Source: Brucella pseudintermedia
GTDB lineage: Bacteria > Pseudomonadota > Alphaproteobacteria > Rhizobiales > Rhizobiaceae
Reading direction: 5' to 3'
DNA: 64,000 nt
Assembly (NCBI RefSeq): GCF_008932435.1
Contig: NZ_WBWE01000012.1
Location: forward strand, 1 to 64,000
Part shown: one piece after another, positions 43,483-52,787 of the stretch
Layout of the letters: every line of letters begins with the position of its first letter
Numbering within the stretch: position 1 is the first letter of the stretch
Program-made: the position numbers and the translations under genes
Notes under the pieces: generated by a model
Told to the model about the DNA's origin: nothing
Seen by the model: only the letters and a program-made list of their open reading frames with translations
Databases searched by the model: none

Positions 43483-43605
43483 ATGGGTGAATTCTTGTTT
43501 TGGGTCGTTTTGATCGGCTTGCCTGCGCTTCTCGCCGGCGGTTTTGCCTATGCGCACTATCTCAAGCGTACCGGCGGAACGACCCGGCACGAAGATGGAG
43601 CCTGA
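43483..43605 (+). CDS. Small single-helix membrane protein
   Basis: This is a 40-residue ORF starting at ATG 43483 after GAGAGGAC. One transmembrane helix (FLFWVVLIGLPALLAGGFAYAHYL) and a short charged tail are seen. It ends 17 bp before the Ku start and could be coupled to it. The function is unknown; too small for family assignment. Confidence 0.5.
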   Translation: MGEFLFWVVLIGLPALLAGGFAYAHYLKRTGGTTRHEDGA

Positions 43606-43621
43606 GGAAGCGAGACAATCG

Positions 43622-44479
43622 ATGGCGCCTCGTGCAAATTGGAAAGGCCAACTGAAGATCGAGCAGCTCTTGTGTCCTGTCGCGCTCTACACGGCAGCAT
43701 CGACTTCGGAACGCGTTTCGTTTCACCTGATTAATCGCAAGACCGGAAACCGCCTCAGCCGGGAGTTTGTGGACAGCGATACGGGCAAGCCCGTACCGCG
43801 CGATAACCAGGTCAAGGGCTACGAGGTTTCGTCCGGCTCTTACTTGAGTTTCGACGAAGAGGAAATCACTTCCGCAATCCCCGAAAGCGACAAGACGCTC
43901 AATGTTACCCATTTTATCAAATGCGATGAAATCGATGACGTCTATCTCGACCGGCCGTATTATCTTGCGCCAGCCGGCGATGACGACAGTTTCGTGCTGG
44001 TTCGCGACGGAATGAAAGCTGAAAAGGTGGCGGCGATAGCGGAGGCCGTCCTTTTTCGTCGTGCGCGACAGGTCCTCATCCGTCCTCATAATCAGGGTTT
44101 GATCGCCACCACGCTCAATTTTCAATATGAGGTGCGCGCTGCGGCGGAGGCATTCGCTGATCTGGGCTCTTTCAAGTTCGATCGAGAAATGCTCGATCTG
44201 GCGAAACACATCATCGACACCAAGATGGGCAGTTTTGACCCCGCAAGCTTCGACGACCGGTACGATGCCGCGCTGGCTGATTTGATCAAGGCAAAGATGG
44301 AAGGCAAGCCGCTCAGGAAACCGGCCGCGCCAAAAACCGCGGAGGTCATCGATCTCAAGGAGGCTCTTCGCAAGAGTGCGGGCCTCGGTGGGGGCGGGCG
44401 GAAGGCAGCCAAACCAACAAAAGGCAGAACGAAGTCGCGGGCTGAAACCGGCTTGAAGTCTCGAAAGAGGGCAGGGTGA
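43622..44479 (+). CDS. Ku DNA end-binding protein (first copy)
   Basis: This homodimeric ring protein binds double-strand ends and recruits LigD for non-homologous end joining. The 285-residue Ku core starts RANWKGQLKIEQLLCPVALYTAAS, with VSFHLINRKTGNR, PRDNQVKGYE and YYLAPAGDDDSFVLVRDGM. The C-terminus is a long Lys/Arg-rich tail (KAAKPTKGRTKSRAETGLKSRKRAG) of the kind that aids DNA threading and LigD contact. ATG 43622 is preferred (GAGGAAG upstream); ATG 43595 is possible. It overlaps the GTG/ATG region of ligD. Confidence 0.93.
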   Translation: MAPRANWKGQLKIEQLLCPVALYTAASTSERVSFHLINRKTGNRLSREFVDSDTGKPVPRDNQVKGYEVSSGSYLSFDEEEITSAIPESDKTLNVTHFIKCDEIDDVYLDRPYYLAPAGDDDSFVLVRDGMKAEKVAAIAEAVLFRRARQVLIRPHNQGLIATTLNFQYEVRAAAEAFADLGSFKFDREMLDLAKHIIDTKMGSFDPASFDDRYDAALADLIKAKMEGKPLRKPAAPKTAEVIDLKEALRKSAGLGGGGRKAAKPTKGRTKSRAETGLKSRKRAG

Positions 44480-44481
44480 TC

Positions 44482-46995
44482 ATGGGACAGCCACTCGAAA
44501 CCTATCGGAAGAAGCGCGATTTCACTCTGACCAGCGAGCCACGGGGCAAGTCCGCGCGGACAAAAGGTGACATCTTTGTCGTGCAGAAACATGATGCGCG
44601 GCGGCTGCATTATGACTTTCGCCTCGAAATGGATGGCGTTCTGAAAAGCTGGGCCGTGACGCGCGGCCCAAGCCTCGTTCCCGGCGAAAAGCGCCTGGCG
44701 GTGCATGTGGAGGATCATCCCCTTGAATATGCGGGCTTTGAAGGCACAATACCCAAGGGCGAATATGGCGGCGGCACGGTTATCGTCTGGGATACGGGAC
44801 GTTGGAAATCCACCGGCGATGCACATAAACAATACAGGAAAGGGCACCTAGAGTTTGAACTCACCGGGGAAAAACTCAAAGGACGCTGGCATCTTGTCCG
44901 TATGCATGGAAAGCCCGGCGAGAAGCGGGAGAACTGGCTTCTCATCAAGGGAGAGGACGAGTTCGCCAGGGAGCCCGATGAGCCAGACATTCTCGAAGAA
45001 AAACCTGAATCGGTAAAAACCGGACGCGTGATCGCCGATGTTGAAGACGAGGCCCCCGGCTGGTCGTCGAAAACCGGCCCGATCAAGAAGAAGGCGGCCA
45101 CCCGGAGGAAAGTTGCGGCCTCACCCCCAAAAAACAGTCGGAAACGAGCTATGCCGGACTTTATCGAGCCCGAGCTGGCCACGCTCGTACCGGCTGCGCC
45201 GGAAGGAGATCGCTGGCTTCATGAGATAAAGTTTGACGGTTATCGTGTTCAGGCCCATGTGGCGCAGGGCGAGGTAAAGCTCTATTCGCGCGGCGGACTG
45301 GATTGGACCGAAAAATTCGGTCAGCAGATCGTTGCCGACCTTTTGGGGACAGGTGCGGACGAAGCCATTTTCGACGGCGAAATAGTTGTCGAAAATCAGT
45401 CGGGGCTATCCGATTTTTCGGCCTTGCAGGAAGATCTGAGCCAGGGTCGGTCGGACCGTTTCACTTACTATCTCTTCGATCTTCTCCATTTGGACGGGAA
45501 CGACCTACGGGGCACGCCCTTGGTTGAGCGCAAAAAGCTGCTCGAAAAACTGCTTTCCAGAACGTCGTCCACTCTGCGCTTCAGCGAGGCATTCGATGCC
45601 GATGGCGCTGCGGTATGGGAGAATGCGTGCGGACTTGGTCTTGAAGGGATTGTGTCGAAGCTGAAGGATGCGGCGTACAAAAGCGGGCGCAGCAACGATT
45701 GGCGCAAGTCCAAATGCATTGGACGGCAGGAATTTGTTATTGCGGGTTATGTTCCCTCAACAGCGACAAGAGGTGCAATAGGCTCGCTGCTATTGGGAGT
45801 ACAGGATAAAAAGGGGCTGGTTTCGGTGGGCCGTGTGGGAACCGGCTTTTCGGTCAAGGTTGCCAAGGAACTTTACAAACGGCTGCACGCCATGCGGTCG
45901 GAACAAAGCCCCTTCGCGGTGCCATTGACCGCAGATGAAAGGCGCGGCGCGAAGTTCGTCAAGCCGAAACTGGTGGCGGAGATCGAATTTCGCGCATGGA
46001 CCGCCGACAAGCGGGTGCGTCACGCTTCCTTTCGGGGGCTGCGCGAGGACAAGTCTGCCAGCGATGTCACATGGGAGGAGCAAAACGTGCCAGCTCGTGT
46101 TTCCGACAAGGATACCCAGAAGACCGATGTCAAGCTCACGCATCCTGACCGTGTCTACTGGCCCGGCGAGGGCGTCACCAAGCAAGGGCTCGCCGATTAT
46201 TACGCCGAGGTGTGGCCGCGCATCGAGCCTTTCATCGTCAATCGCCCCTTGGCCCTGTTGCGCTGTCCTACCGGTATAGAGGGAGAGTTTTTCTTTCAGA
46301 AACATGCATGGAAGGGGCTGAATGAGCATATTGTCGAAGTTCAGGACCCGAAGGACAAGGACGAGGAGCCTTATATCAGCATCCGCGATTTCAACGGGCT
46401 GATCGGTCTGGTGCAAGCCGCGACACTGGAAATTCATCCTTGGGGATCGACGCTCAGGAACTGGGAATTGCCTGATACACTGACGATGGATCTTGACCCG
46501 GGCGAAGGTGTTCCCTGGCCGCGCGTGATTGAGGCCGCCACCGAAGTCAGGGAGCGACTGGAAAAACTCGGATTGACGGCCTTTGTCAAAACTTCTGGCG
46601 GCAAGGGGCTGCATGTGGTGGCCCCGCTCAAGCCAAAGGCTGGCTGGGACACGCTGAAGAGCTTTACCAAGGCTATCGCCGACCAGATGGCTGCCGACAG
46701 CCCGGATCGCTATGTATCGACGATTTCCAAAGCCAAGCGCAAAGGCAAGATTCTTATCGATTATCTGCGCAACCAGCGCGGCATGACTGCCGTAGCGCCT
46801 TATTCTCCGCGGGCGCGGTCCGGCGCCGGGGTATCCATGCCGCTTGCCTGGGAGGAAGTCACCCCGGCCATAGGTCCGGCGCATTTTACCATTCCCAACA
46901 CGCCGACGCGGCTGGCTGCGTTGAAAAACGACCCCTGGCAGGATTTTCGCAGTGCGGAAACGCCGTTGCCGAAAATGAAAAAACAGGGTGGGTGA
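44482..46995 (+). CDS. ligD: Multifunctional NHEJ DNA ligase LigD
   Basis: This three-domain protein of 837 residues has the phosphoesterase-ligase-polymerase order of Pseudomonas LigD. The PE domain has HDARRLHYDFRLEMDG and HVEDHPLEYAGFEG (residues about 36-90). The ligase domain has the adenylated lysine K250 in EIKFDGYRVQ, followed by FDGEIVV and GLEGIVSKLKD. The polymerase (residues 545 to end) has MDLDPGEGVPW, SGGKGLHVV and ISKAKRKGKILIDYLRN, the metal and nucleotide-binding residues. It overlaps ku; ATG 44482 is used although GTG 44476 is in frame. All catalytic motifs look intact. Confidence 0.95.
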   Translation: MGQPLETYRKKRDFTLTSEPRGKSARTKGDIFVVQKHDARRLHYDFRLEMDGVLKSWAVTRGPSLVPGEKRLAVHVEDHPLEYAGFEGTIPKGEYGGGTVIVWDTGRWKSTGDAHKQYRKGHLEFELTGEKLKGRWHLVRMHGKPGEKRENWLLIKGEDEFAREPDEPDILEEKPESVKTGRVIADVEDEAPGWSSKTGPIKKKAATRRKVAASPPKNSRKRAMPDFIEPELATLVPAAPEGDRWLHEIKFDGYRVQAHVAQGEVKLYSRGGLDWTEKFGQQIVADLLGTGADEAIFDGEIVVENQSGLSDFSALQEDLSQGRSDRFTYYLFDLLHLDGNDLRGTPLVERKKLLEKLLSRTSSTLRFSEAFDADGAAVWENACGLGLEGIVSKLKDAAYKSGRSNDWRKSKCIGRQEFVIAGYVPSTATRGAIGSLLLGVQDKKGLVSVGRVGTGFSVKVAKELYKRLHAMRSEQSPFAVPLTADERRGAKFVKPKLVAEIEFRAWTADKRVRHASFRGLREDKSASDVTWEEQNVPARVSDKDTQKTDVKLTHPDRVYWPGEGVTKQGLADYYAEVWPRIEPFIVNRPLALLRCPTGIEGEFFFQKHAWKGLNEHIVEVQDPKDKDEEPYISIRDFNGLIGLVQAATLEIHPWGSTLRNWELPDTLTMDLDPGEGVPWPRVIEAATEVRERLEKLGLTAFVKTSGGKGLHVVAPLKPKAGWDTLKSFTKAIADQMAADSPDRYVSTISKAKRKGKILIDYLRNQRGMTAVAPYSPRARSGAGVSMPLAWEEVTPAIGPAHFTIPNTPTRLAALKNDPWQDFRSAETPLPKMKKQGG

Positions 46996-47020
46996 CGCTC
47001 AACGCCCGAAACGGGCCGCC

Positions 47021-47821
47021 TTACGATTTCTTGCCTTCCTTGGTCAGGCTCTTGCGCAGCGCGTCCATGATATTGATAACATTGCCTTCGCTGGCCGGTT
47101 CGGCCTTGCGGGATTTTGGTCGGGTTGCCGGTTTCTTTTTCTTCTTGGCAGAGATCATCGACTGGAGGTTTTTCTGTACCGGGTCCTGAAGGAAGTCCGG
47201 GTTCCACTCTTCCGTCTTGTCCTTGATAAGCTTGCGGACCATTGAAAGCAGTTTGGTGTCGGGCTTGCCTTTCCCGACCGCTGAAAAATAGTCGTCGGCT
47301 TTGCGGACTTCATCGCCGAAACGCAGGGTCCACAAGACGATCCCGCGTCCGCGTGGTTCAAGCAGCACCGCCCGTTCGCGCCGATACATGACGAGGCGAG
47401 CCAGACCGAAGACCGAGCTTTTCTCCATCGCTTCCCGAATGACGGAAAAGGCTTCCTGCCCCACCTTGTCGGAAGGAGCCAGATAGTGCGGCTTGTCATA
47501 CCAGATCCAACCGATGCTGTCGCGCGGAACGAACTTGTCGATATCGATGGTTCTGGTGCTCTCAAGCGCCACGGCCTCAAGCTCGTCCTCCTCAAGAACG
47601 ATATAGCTGCCATCCTCTTTCTCGAACCCCCTGACCTCGTCCTCGTCGCGAACGGGCTTGTGCGTGACCGAATCCACATACCGGCTGATCACCCGGTTCC
47701 CGGTCTCGGCATTGAGGGTATGGAAGCGCACTTTTTCGCTTTCGCTGGTTGCAGGCGTCAACTCCACCGCACAGGTGACGAGCGAAAGCTTGAGATAACC
47801 TTTCCAGAAACTGTGGGGCAC
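47021..47821 (-). CDS. Ku DNA end-binding protein (second copy)
   Basis: The second Ku homologue has 266 residues: FWKGYLKLSLVTCAVELTPATSESEKVRFHTLNAETGNRV, DEDEVRGFEKEDGSYIVLEEDE and PHYLAPSDKVGQEAFSVIREAM. It differs clearly from the first copy and ends in a Lys-rich tail with the C-terminal VINIMDALRKSLTKE segment. Many rhizobia carry several Ku genes used under different conditions. It is convergent to ligD (25 bp apart) and divergent from the topoisomerase gene. Confidence 0.93.
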   Translation of the reverse strand: MPHSFWKGYLKLSLVTCAVELTPATSESEKVRFHTLNAETGNRVISRYVDSVTHKPVRDEDEVRGFEKEDGSYIVLEEDELEAVALESTRTIDIDKFVPRDSIGWIWYDKPHYLAPSDKVGQEAFSVIREAMEKSSVFGLARLVMYRRERAVLLEPRGRGIVLWTLRFGDEVRKADDYFSAVGKGKPDTKLLSMVRKLIKDKTEEWNPDFLQDPVQKNLQSMISAKKKKKPATRPKSRKAEPASEGNVINIMDALRKSLTKEGKKS

Positions 47822-47852
47822 GATCTGATCCTCCGGAGAACAGGATAACCGG

Positions 47853-49016
47853 TTGGCAGCCGGATGGTTCCGGACCGGACTTGTACGAGTGGGGAACCAG
47901 TCGCGGTTCGTCGCGGTTATCCGGCAAGAAGAACAAGATCGGGGTTATCCATTGCTTGAAAAATCGTTCACCGCGCCGCCGGTTGAAACGGAGGTTGCCG
48001 AGAGCAAGTTGCTTCATATCAGCGACACTGCGCCGGGTATCAAACGCCTGCGGTGCGGTGCGGGGTTTCGCTATGTCCGTTTTGACAGGTCGGCAATTAC
48101 GGCTGCGGATCGTGACAGGATCGCCCGGCTTGCCATTCCGCCGGCATGGACCGAGGTCTGGATATGCTGCGATGCCCAGGGACATATACAGGCCACAGGC
48201 CGCGATGCGCGAGGAAGAAAGCAGTATCGTTACCACCCGTTATGGATGGCGATGCAGGAAGAAACGAAATTTTCGAGCCTGCCGGATTTCGCGCGCGCCC
48301 TCAGCCGGCTGCGCAAGGCTGTCGATGCCGATATGCGACGGCGCTCGCTTTGCCGTGACAAGGTTGTTGCCACCGTCATCTGGCTGATGGACCGGCTGCT
48401 GCTGCGTGTCGGAAACCCTGACTATGCGCGAAGCAACAACAGTTTTGGCGCAACCACCTTGCGCAACCGGCATCTGCGCGATGAGGGCAGCGGCCTGCGG
48501 CTGGTTTTCACGGGCAAATCGGGCAAGATGTGGAGCCTGAAACTTTCCGACAAGCGGATCGTTCGCATTGTTCGCTCCATACAGGAACTGCCGGGGCAGC
48601 AGCTATTCCAGTATGTCGATGACCAGGGAAACCGCTGTCCTGTCACCTCGCAGGATATAAACGACTATCTGCGGACGATCATGCAGGCTGACTTCACGTC
48701 GAAGCATTTCCGGACATGGGCGGCAACGGCTGCCGCACTGGAGGCGCTGCGCTGCATTGAGTTGCCCGAAAGCGAGCGTGCAAAAAAGCGAACGCTGAAT
48801 GGCGAAATCGACAAGGTTGCGCATCGGCTTGGCAATACAAGGGCTGTGTGCAGGCAGTCCTATATACATCCCGCCGTTCCCGAACATTGGCTTGCCGGTA
48901 CTCTGGCTGCAGAGGTGGATGCGGCAGCGGCCATCCGCCTGGTCGCACCGGAACTGAACGACGCAGAACGCCGCACGTTGAAATGGCTGGATTTCATTGA
49001 CCGGACACATGCATGA
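47853..49016 (+). CDS. DNA topoisomerase IB
   Basis: This poxvirus/bacterial-type enzyme relaxes supercoils by nicking one strand through a 3'-phosphotyrosine. Motifs: RCGAGFRYVRFD, IPPAWTEVWICCDAQGHIQATGRDARGRKQYRYHP, DKVVATVIWLMDRLLLRVGNPDYARSNNSFGATTLRN, KHFRTWAATAAAL and the nucleophile Tyr in CRQSYIHPAVPE. TTG 47853 has AGGA 7 nt upstream; GTG 47889 and TTG 47952 are also in frame, so the start is uncertain. It diverges from the second ku within 31 bp, suggesting co-regulation. Confidence 0.92.
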   Translation: MAAGWFRTGLVRVGNQSRFVAVIRQEEQDRGYPLLEKSFTAPPVETEVAESKLLHISDTAPGIKRLRCGAGFRYVRFDRSAITAADRDRIARLAIPPAWTEVWICCDAQGHIQATGRDARGRKQYRYHPLWMAMQEETKFSSLPDFARALSRLRKAVDADMRRRSLCRDKVVATVIWLMDRLLLRVGNPDYARSNNSFGATTLRNRHLRDEGSGLRLVFTGKSGKMWSLKLSDKRIVRIVRSIQELPGQQLFQYVDDQGNRCPVTSQDINDYLRTIMQADFTSKHFRTWAATAAALEALRCIELPESERAKKRTLNGEIDKVAHRLGNTRAVCRQSYIHPAVPEHWLAGTLAAEVDAAAAIRLVAPELNDAERRTLKWLDFIDRTHA

Positions 49017-49044
49017 CGCGCTGGGCCTGCCGCGCGGATCGCAG

Positions 49045-49284
49045 TCACACCAGAATGCCGGATGTCGAGGCGGCCCGCTCGAAAGCGAGCCGTGCATCTT
49101 CCGTACTGCGAATGTCATGCGTACACAGGAGGCAGGCCTTGATAGCGGCCCCGAGGCTATTTAGTTCAAATCTGTTCCACTGCGACAACAACACGTTCTC
49201 CGCATCCGCTACCGTTCTCACTGTCTGCGTGATGCCCTCGGCAATTTCGATGATGACAGCATCATCCCAGTGCATCTGTTCCAT
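49045..49284 (-). CDS. DUF982 protein
   Basis: This is a 79-residue protein with the DUF982 pattern of rhizobia (ITQTVRTVADAENVLLSQWNR…GAAIKACLLCTHDIRSTEDARLAFERAA). GGAGGAG 6 nt before ATG 49284 fixes the start; the frame is open 15 bp further. The family is common in multiple copies and its function is unknown. Confidence 0.82.
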   Translation of the reverse strand: MEQMHWDDAVIIEIAEGITQTVRTVADAENVLLSQWNRFELNSLGAAIKACLLCTHDIRSTEDARLAFERAASTSGILV

Positions 49285-49496
49285 GGCGAGCTCCTCCATG
49301 CAGACAACCCGGCAGCAGTTTGAAAGTTCCGCAGGCGTCGGCCTTTATCGGTGTTTGCGGGCAAATTTGAAAGCGCGCGGTACTTGAGATTGCAGGGTTC
49401 CTCAAAGAAGAGCCTTGTTTATTTCTGCGATTACCATAGATATTTCTTCGTTTCCGAAGTAGAACGGAAATCATTGCTACAAGGAGGTGAAAGTTC

Positions 49497-49865
49497 ATGA
49501 CCTCGATAAAGCAGCATATGATTCCATTGGCTTTGATTGCGGGACTCGTTTCGCTTGGCTCGGCTGATGTTTCTCAAGCCCAGTTCCGGGATTCCTTCAG
49601 GCCCCGAAACACCATAACGGCGGATGTCATAACCCGAACGCCCGTAGGCACCCGTGTCGTGCTGGTCGGCTCGGTCAAAAGCAATGTCGGAAGAGCTCAC
49701 TATGCTTTCCGGGACCGTACCGGAACAACGAGAGTCCGGATCGAGCGCGAAGTCTGGCGCGGACGGGAAATAAACACAAAAAATACAATTGAAATCCGGG
49801 GACGTGTCGAAAACGACGTCAGGGGAAGGTTCGTAGACGTATATTATTTCAAGGTAATCAAATAG
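49497..49865 (+). CDS. YgiW/YdeI-type OB-fold stress protein (BOF family)
   Basis: This periplasmic protein of 122 residues has a signal peptide (to about residue 29, VSQAQ) and a bacterial OB-fold: GTRVVLVGSVKSNVGRAHYAFRDRTGTTRVRIEREVWRGREINTKNTIEIRGRVENDV. It matches the YgiW/YdeI group linked to stress tolerance. AAGGAGGTGAAAG before ATG 49497 is a very strong ribosome site. Confidence 0.85.
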   Translation: MTSIKQHMIPLALIAGLVSLGSADVSQAQFRDSFRPRNTITADVITRTPVGTRVVLVGSVKSNVGRAHYAFRDRTGTTRVRIEREVWRGREINTKNTIEIRGRVENDVRGRFVDVYYFKVIK

Positions 49866-49898
49866 CTGCCTTCAACGATGCCTCATGCGGGAGCTGCC

Positions 49899-51335
49899 AT
49901 GTTTAGAATGGGTGGGAAGTATCAGCATTTTGTTCACGGCGACGGCTGCGGTTGCTCCAACCCGATATTGCAGCAGGTTTCCCGGCGACTGGATCGGCTG
50001 TCCCGAAGGCATTTCCTCGCGGGCATGGCAGCGGCAGTCGGCGCAACGGTGGTTGCGGATCGCTCCGCCGCGCAATCACCGAAGGTTCTACTGAGGCGAG
50101 CAAGGCTCTTCGACGGCAAGGCGGACACGCTGAAGTCCGGGGTACAGGTTCTGGTCGAAGGCAATCGCATTGCGGCTGTCGATACGTCGAACAGCGCTCC
50201 GCCCGATGGAGCGACGGTCATCGATTGCGGCGACCGGGTGCTGATGCCGGGTCTGATCGACGCGCATTGGCACGCCATATATGCGGCGGTGCCGCTTCCG
50301 GTCCTGCTGGAAGGTGATCCTGGTATTATTTTCGCCGCATCGACGGCGGAGGCGGAAAGAACGCTTCTGCGCGGCTTCACGACGGTGCGTGATATGGGCG
50401 GGCCCACTTTTTCGTTCAAGCGCGCGATCGATACCGGCATTATCAGCGGCCCGCGTATCTTTCCGGCAGGCGCGATGATAACGACGACCGGTGGCCACGG
50501 CGATCTCCGGTTGCCCACGGAAATACCGCGTGATGGCGGCAAACTTAGCACCAGCGAGTTAATGGGCGCTTCCGCAATCGTCGATGATGCAGGCAGCTTG
50601 AAACTTCGTGTGCGCGAACAATTGTTGCAGGGCGCCTCGCAGATCAAGATCGTTGCTGGCGGCGGCGTGTCCTCGCCGCGCAGTCCGCTCGATATGTCTA
50701 CATTCAGCGAAGACGAGATACGGGCTGCGGTCGATGTGGCAAGGGATTGGAACACCTATGTCACCGTTCATGCCTATGCGCCGAACACAGTCCAGCGTTC
50801 CATACGTGCGGGTGTTGCCTGTGTCGAACATGCACATCTGATAGACGAGGAAACCGCGCGGATGATTGCGGAAAAAAATGTCTGGTTGAGCACCCAGCCT
50901 TTCCTCACGATGGATGATGCGGCATCGCAGACAGGCCCCGGTGCCGAACGAATTCAGCAGCTTTTCGCAGGCACGCCACGAATTTACGAATTTATCCGCA
51001 AATATGGGATCAAGACCGGCTGGGGTTCCGACGTTCTGTTTTCGCCCGAATTGACCCCGCGCCAAAATTTCATGCTGACCCATTTGAGCCGGTGGTATTC
51101 GAATGCGGAGGTGCTTCGTGCGGCGACATCGGTCAATGCCGAACTTCTCGCGCTTTCCAATCTGCGCAATCCCTATCCCGGCAAGCTCGGTCTCATAGAG
51201 CCCGGCGCTTTTGCTGATCTTCTGGTGCTGAACGAGAATCCGCTCGATGACATTCACGTGCTGGAAAAGCCGGAAGAGACGCTGGCGATCATCATGAAAG
51301 ATGGCCAGATTCACAAGAATACCCTGAAATCATAA
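49899..51335 (+). CDS. Tat-exported metal-dependent amidohydrolase
   Basis: This is a cyclic-amidohydrolase superfamily protein of about 478 residues, probably exported folded by Tat. A twin-arginine stretch (SRRHFLAGMAAAVGATVVA) lies near the N-terminus. The metal set is HxH in GLIDAHWHAIY, carboxylated Lys in QIKIVAGGGVSSP, His in VTVHAYAPNT and EHAHLID, and Asp in WGSDVLFSP. It belongs to the imidazolonepropionase/prolidase-like branch; the substrate is unknown. ATG 49899 has GGGAG 5 nt upstream. Confidence 0.88.
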   Translation: MFRMGGKYQHFVHGDGCGCSNPILQQVSRRLDRLSRRHFLAGMAAAVGATVVADRSAAQSPKVLLRRARLFDGKADTLKSGVQVLVEGNRIAAVDTSNSAPPDGATVIDCGDRVLMPGLIDAHWHAIYAAVPLPVLLEGDPGIIFAASTAEAERTLLRGFTTVRDMGGPTFSFKRAIDTGIISGPRIFPAGAMITTTGGHGDLRLPTEIPRDGGKLSTSELMGASAIVDDAGSLKLRVREQLLQGASQIKIVAGGGVSSPRSPLDMSTFSEDEIRAAVDVARDWNTYVTVHAYAPNTVQRSIRAGVACVEHAHLIDEETARMIAEKNVWLSTQPFLTMDDAASQTGPGAERIQQLFAGTPRIYEFIRKYGIKTGWGSDVLFSPELTPRQNFMLTHLSRWYSNAEVLRAATSVNAELLALSNLRNPYPGKLGLIEPGAFADLLVLNENPLDDIHVLEKPEETLAIIMKDGQIHKNTLKS

Positions 51336-51366
51336 TCTGGTTTCGTCCTCGGGTCAGGGAGGTCCT

Positions 51367-52389
51367 ATGCTGAAAGCTGGCAATGCAGCCCTGATCCTGA
51401 TCGCGGGATGCGTGCTGATTGCATTGCTCCATTACGGCAGCGCGGTTTTCGCGCCGGTCGTTTTCGCCTTGTTCATCATCATGCTTGTCTGGCCCATCCA
51501 ATGGTCGCTTTCGCTGATCACGTCGCGCTATGTCGCCTTGGCTATCACTTTCCTCCTTGTGGTATTCCTTCTGCTCGGTTTCGGATGGCTCATCGCCTGG
51601 ACGATGGGGCAGGTCGGAAGCCGGATATTGATTGACGCTGTGCGATATCAGATGCTTTATGACCAGTTGCGCACCTGGCTCGAGGGCCATGGAATTGCCG
51701 CGTCGATGCTATGGTCGGAGAATTTCAGTGTAAGCTGGACCCTGCGAACGCTTCAATCGATAGGAAGCCGTCTCAATAATACGTTCAGCTTCTGGATTGT
51801 GGCGCTGGTCTACGTGCTGTTGGGGCTTGCTGAAACCGAGGAGTTCGGCGCGCGCATCAGGCAGTTGAAAAATCAGGCTGCTGCGAACGCGTTTCTTCGC
51901 GCCAGCCGGTCAGCCTCGACGAAAATCCGGTATTACATGCTGCTCAGGGCGCTGATGAGTATTGCGACCGGTTCCTTTGTCTGGCTTTTGACGCGGCTCA
52001 TGGGACTGCCATTTGCTGAAACCTGGGGCTTTGCTGCGTTCATTCTCAACTTCATCCCCTTTCTGGGGCCGCTGGTCGCCACACTCTTCATTACTGCCTT
52101 TGCGTTCACGCACTTTGCGAGCTGGCAACTGGTGCTTGCCGTTTTCATAGGCCTTAATATCGTTCAGTCCGTCATTGGAAGTGTGATCGAGCCCCGGCTG
52201 ACGGGAAAAACCATCTCCCTGTCGCCTTTCGCAACGCTCTTTTCCGTTTTCGCTTGGGGTGCGCTGTGGGGTATCTTCGGCGCTTTCATCGGCGTTCCGA
52301 TCACCATTGTCGCGCTGACTTTCTGCGCGCATTATTCCGCGACGGGTTGGCTTGCGGAAATATTCGGCTTTCCGCGCGAACCGCTTTGA
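51367..52389 (+). CDS. AI-2E family transporter-like membrane protein
   Basis: This is an inner-membrane protein of 340 residues with about eight helices and the family's central amphipathic region. The C-terminal FAAFILNFIPFLGPLVATLFITAF, IEPRLTGKTISLSPFATLFSVFAWGALWGIFGAFIGVPI is diagnostic. Members export various small molecules or ions; the AI-2 link is historical. GGGAGG precedes ATG 51367. It stands 32 bp after the amidohydrolase, so they may share a transcript. Confidence 0.9.
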   Translation: MLKAGNAALILIAGCVLIALLHYGSAVFAPVVFALFIIMLVWPIQWSLSLITSRYVALAITFLLVVFLLLGFGWLIAWTMGQVGSRILIDAVRYQMLYDQLRTWLEGHGIAASMLWSENFSVSWTLRTLQSIGSRLNNTFSFWIVALVYVLLGLAETEEFGARIRQLKNQAAANAFLRASRSASTKIRYYMLLRALMSIATGSFVWLLTRLMGLPFAETWGFAAFILNFIPFLGPLVATLFITAFAFTHFASWQLVLAVFIGLNIVQSVIGSVIEPRLTGKTISLSPFATLFSVFAWGALWGIFGAFIGVPITIVALTFCAHYSATGWLAEIFGFPREPL

Positions 52390-52502
52390 AAGTTTCGGCA
52401 TAGAAAACGCCAGCCCCGCACCGGCGGCATATCTTGACCTTTCAAGATGCGGCCTATGTATTGGGCGGTAAAGCGCATCATCAAAATGGGAAGGATATTT
52501 CG

Positions 52503-52787
52503 ATGAGAATGATCCTGTACAGCGTCGTGACGATGGCCTTGATAGGCGCCACTGCGAGCGGGTGCACGACTGATGAACGAAGAACAGCCGGCTACGGTGT
52601 CGGCGGTGCCGCAATTGGCGGTCTTGCCGGAGCAGCCATTGGCGGCGACACGCGCGGCGCGCTGACCGGCGCAGCTATCGGTGCAGCGGCAGGCACGCTC
52701 ATAGGCGTCGCCCAAACCCGTAACGGCGTGCAGTACTGCCGTTATCGCGACCGGAACGGCCGCGTTTTTGAGGCGCGTTGCCGCTAG
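52503..52787 (+). CDS. Glycine-zipper outer-membrane lipoprotein
   Basis: This 94-residue protein resembles the SlyB/17-kDa antigen group. It has a signal with lipobox TASGC (near residue 20), a glycine-zipper hydrophobic repeat (GVGGAAIGGLAGAAIGGDTRGALTGAAIGAAAGTLIG) and a basic, Cys-containing tail (CRYRDRNGRVFEARCR). AAGGA lies 7 nt before ATG 52503. It probably stabilises the outer membrane. Confidence 0.85.
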   Translation: MRMILYSVVTMALIGATASGCTTDERRTAGYGVGGAAIGGLAGAAIGGDTRGALTGAAIGAAAGTLIGVAQTRNGVQYCRYRDRNGRVFEARCR

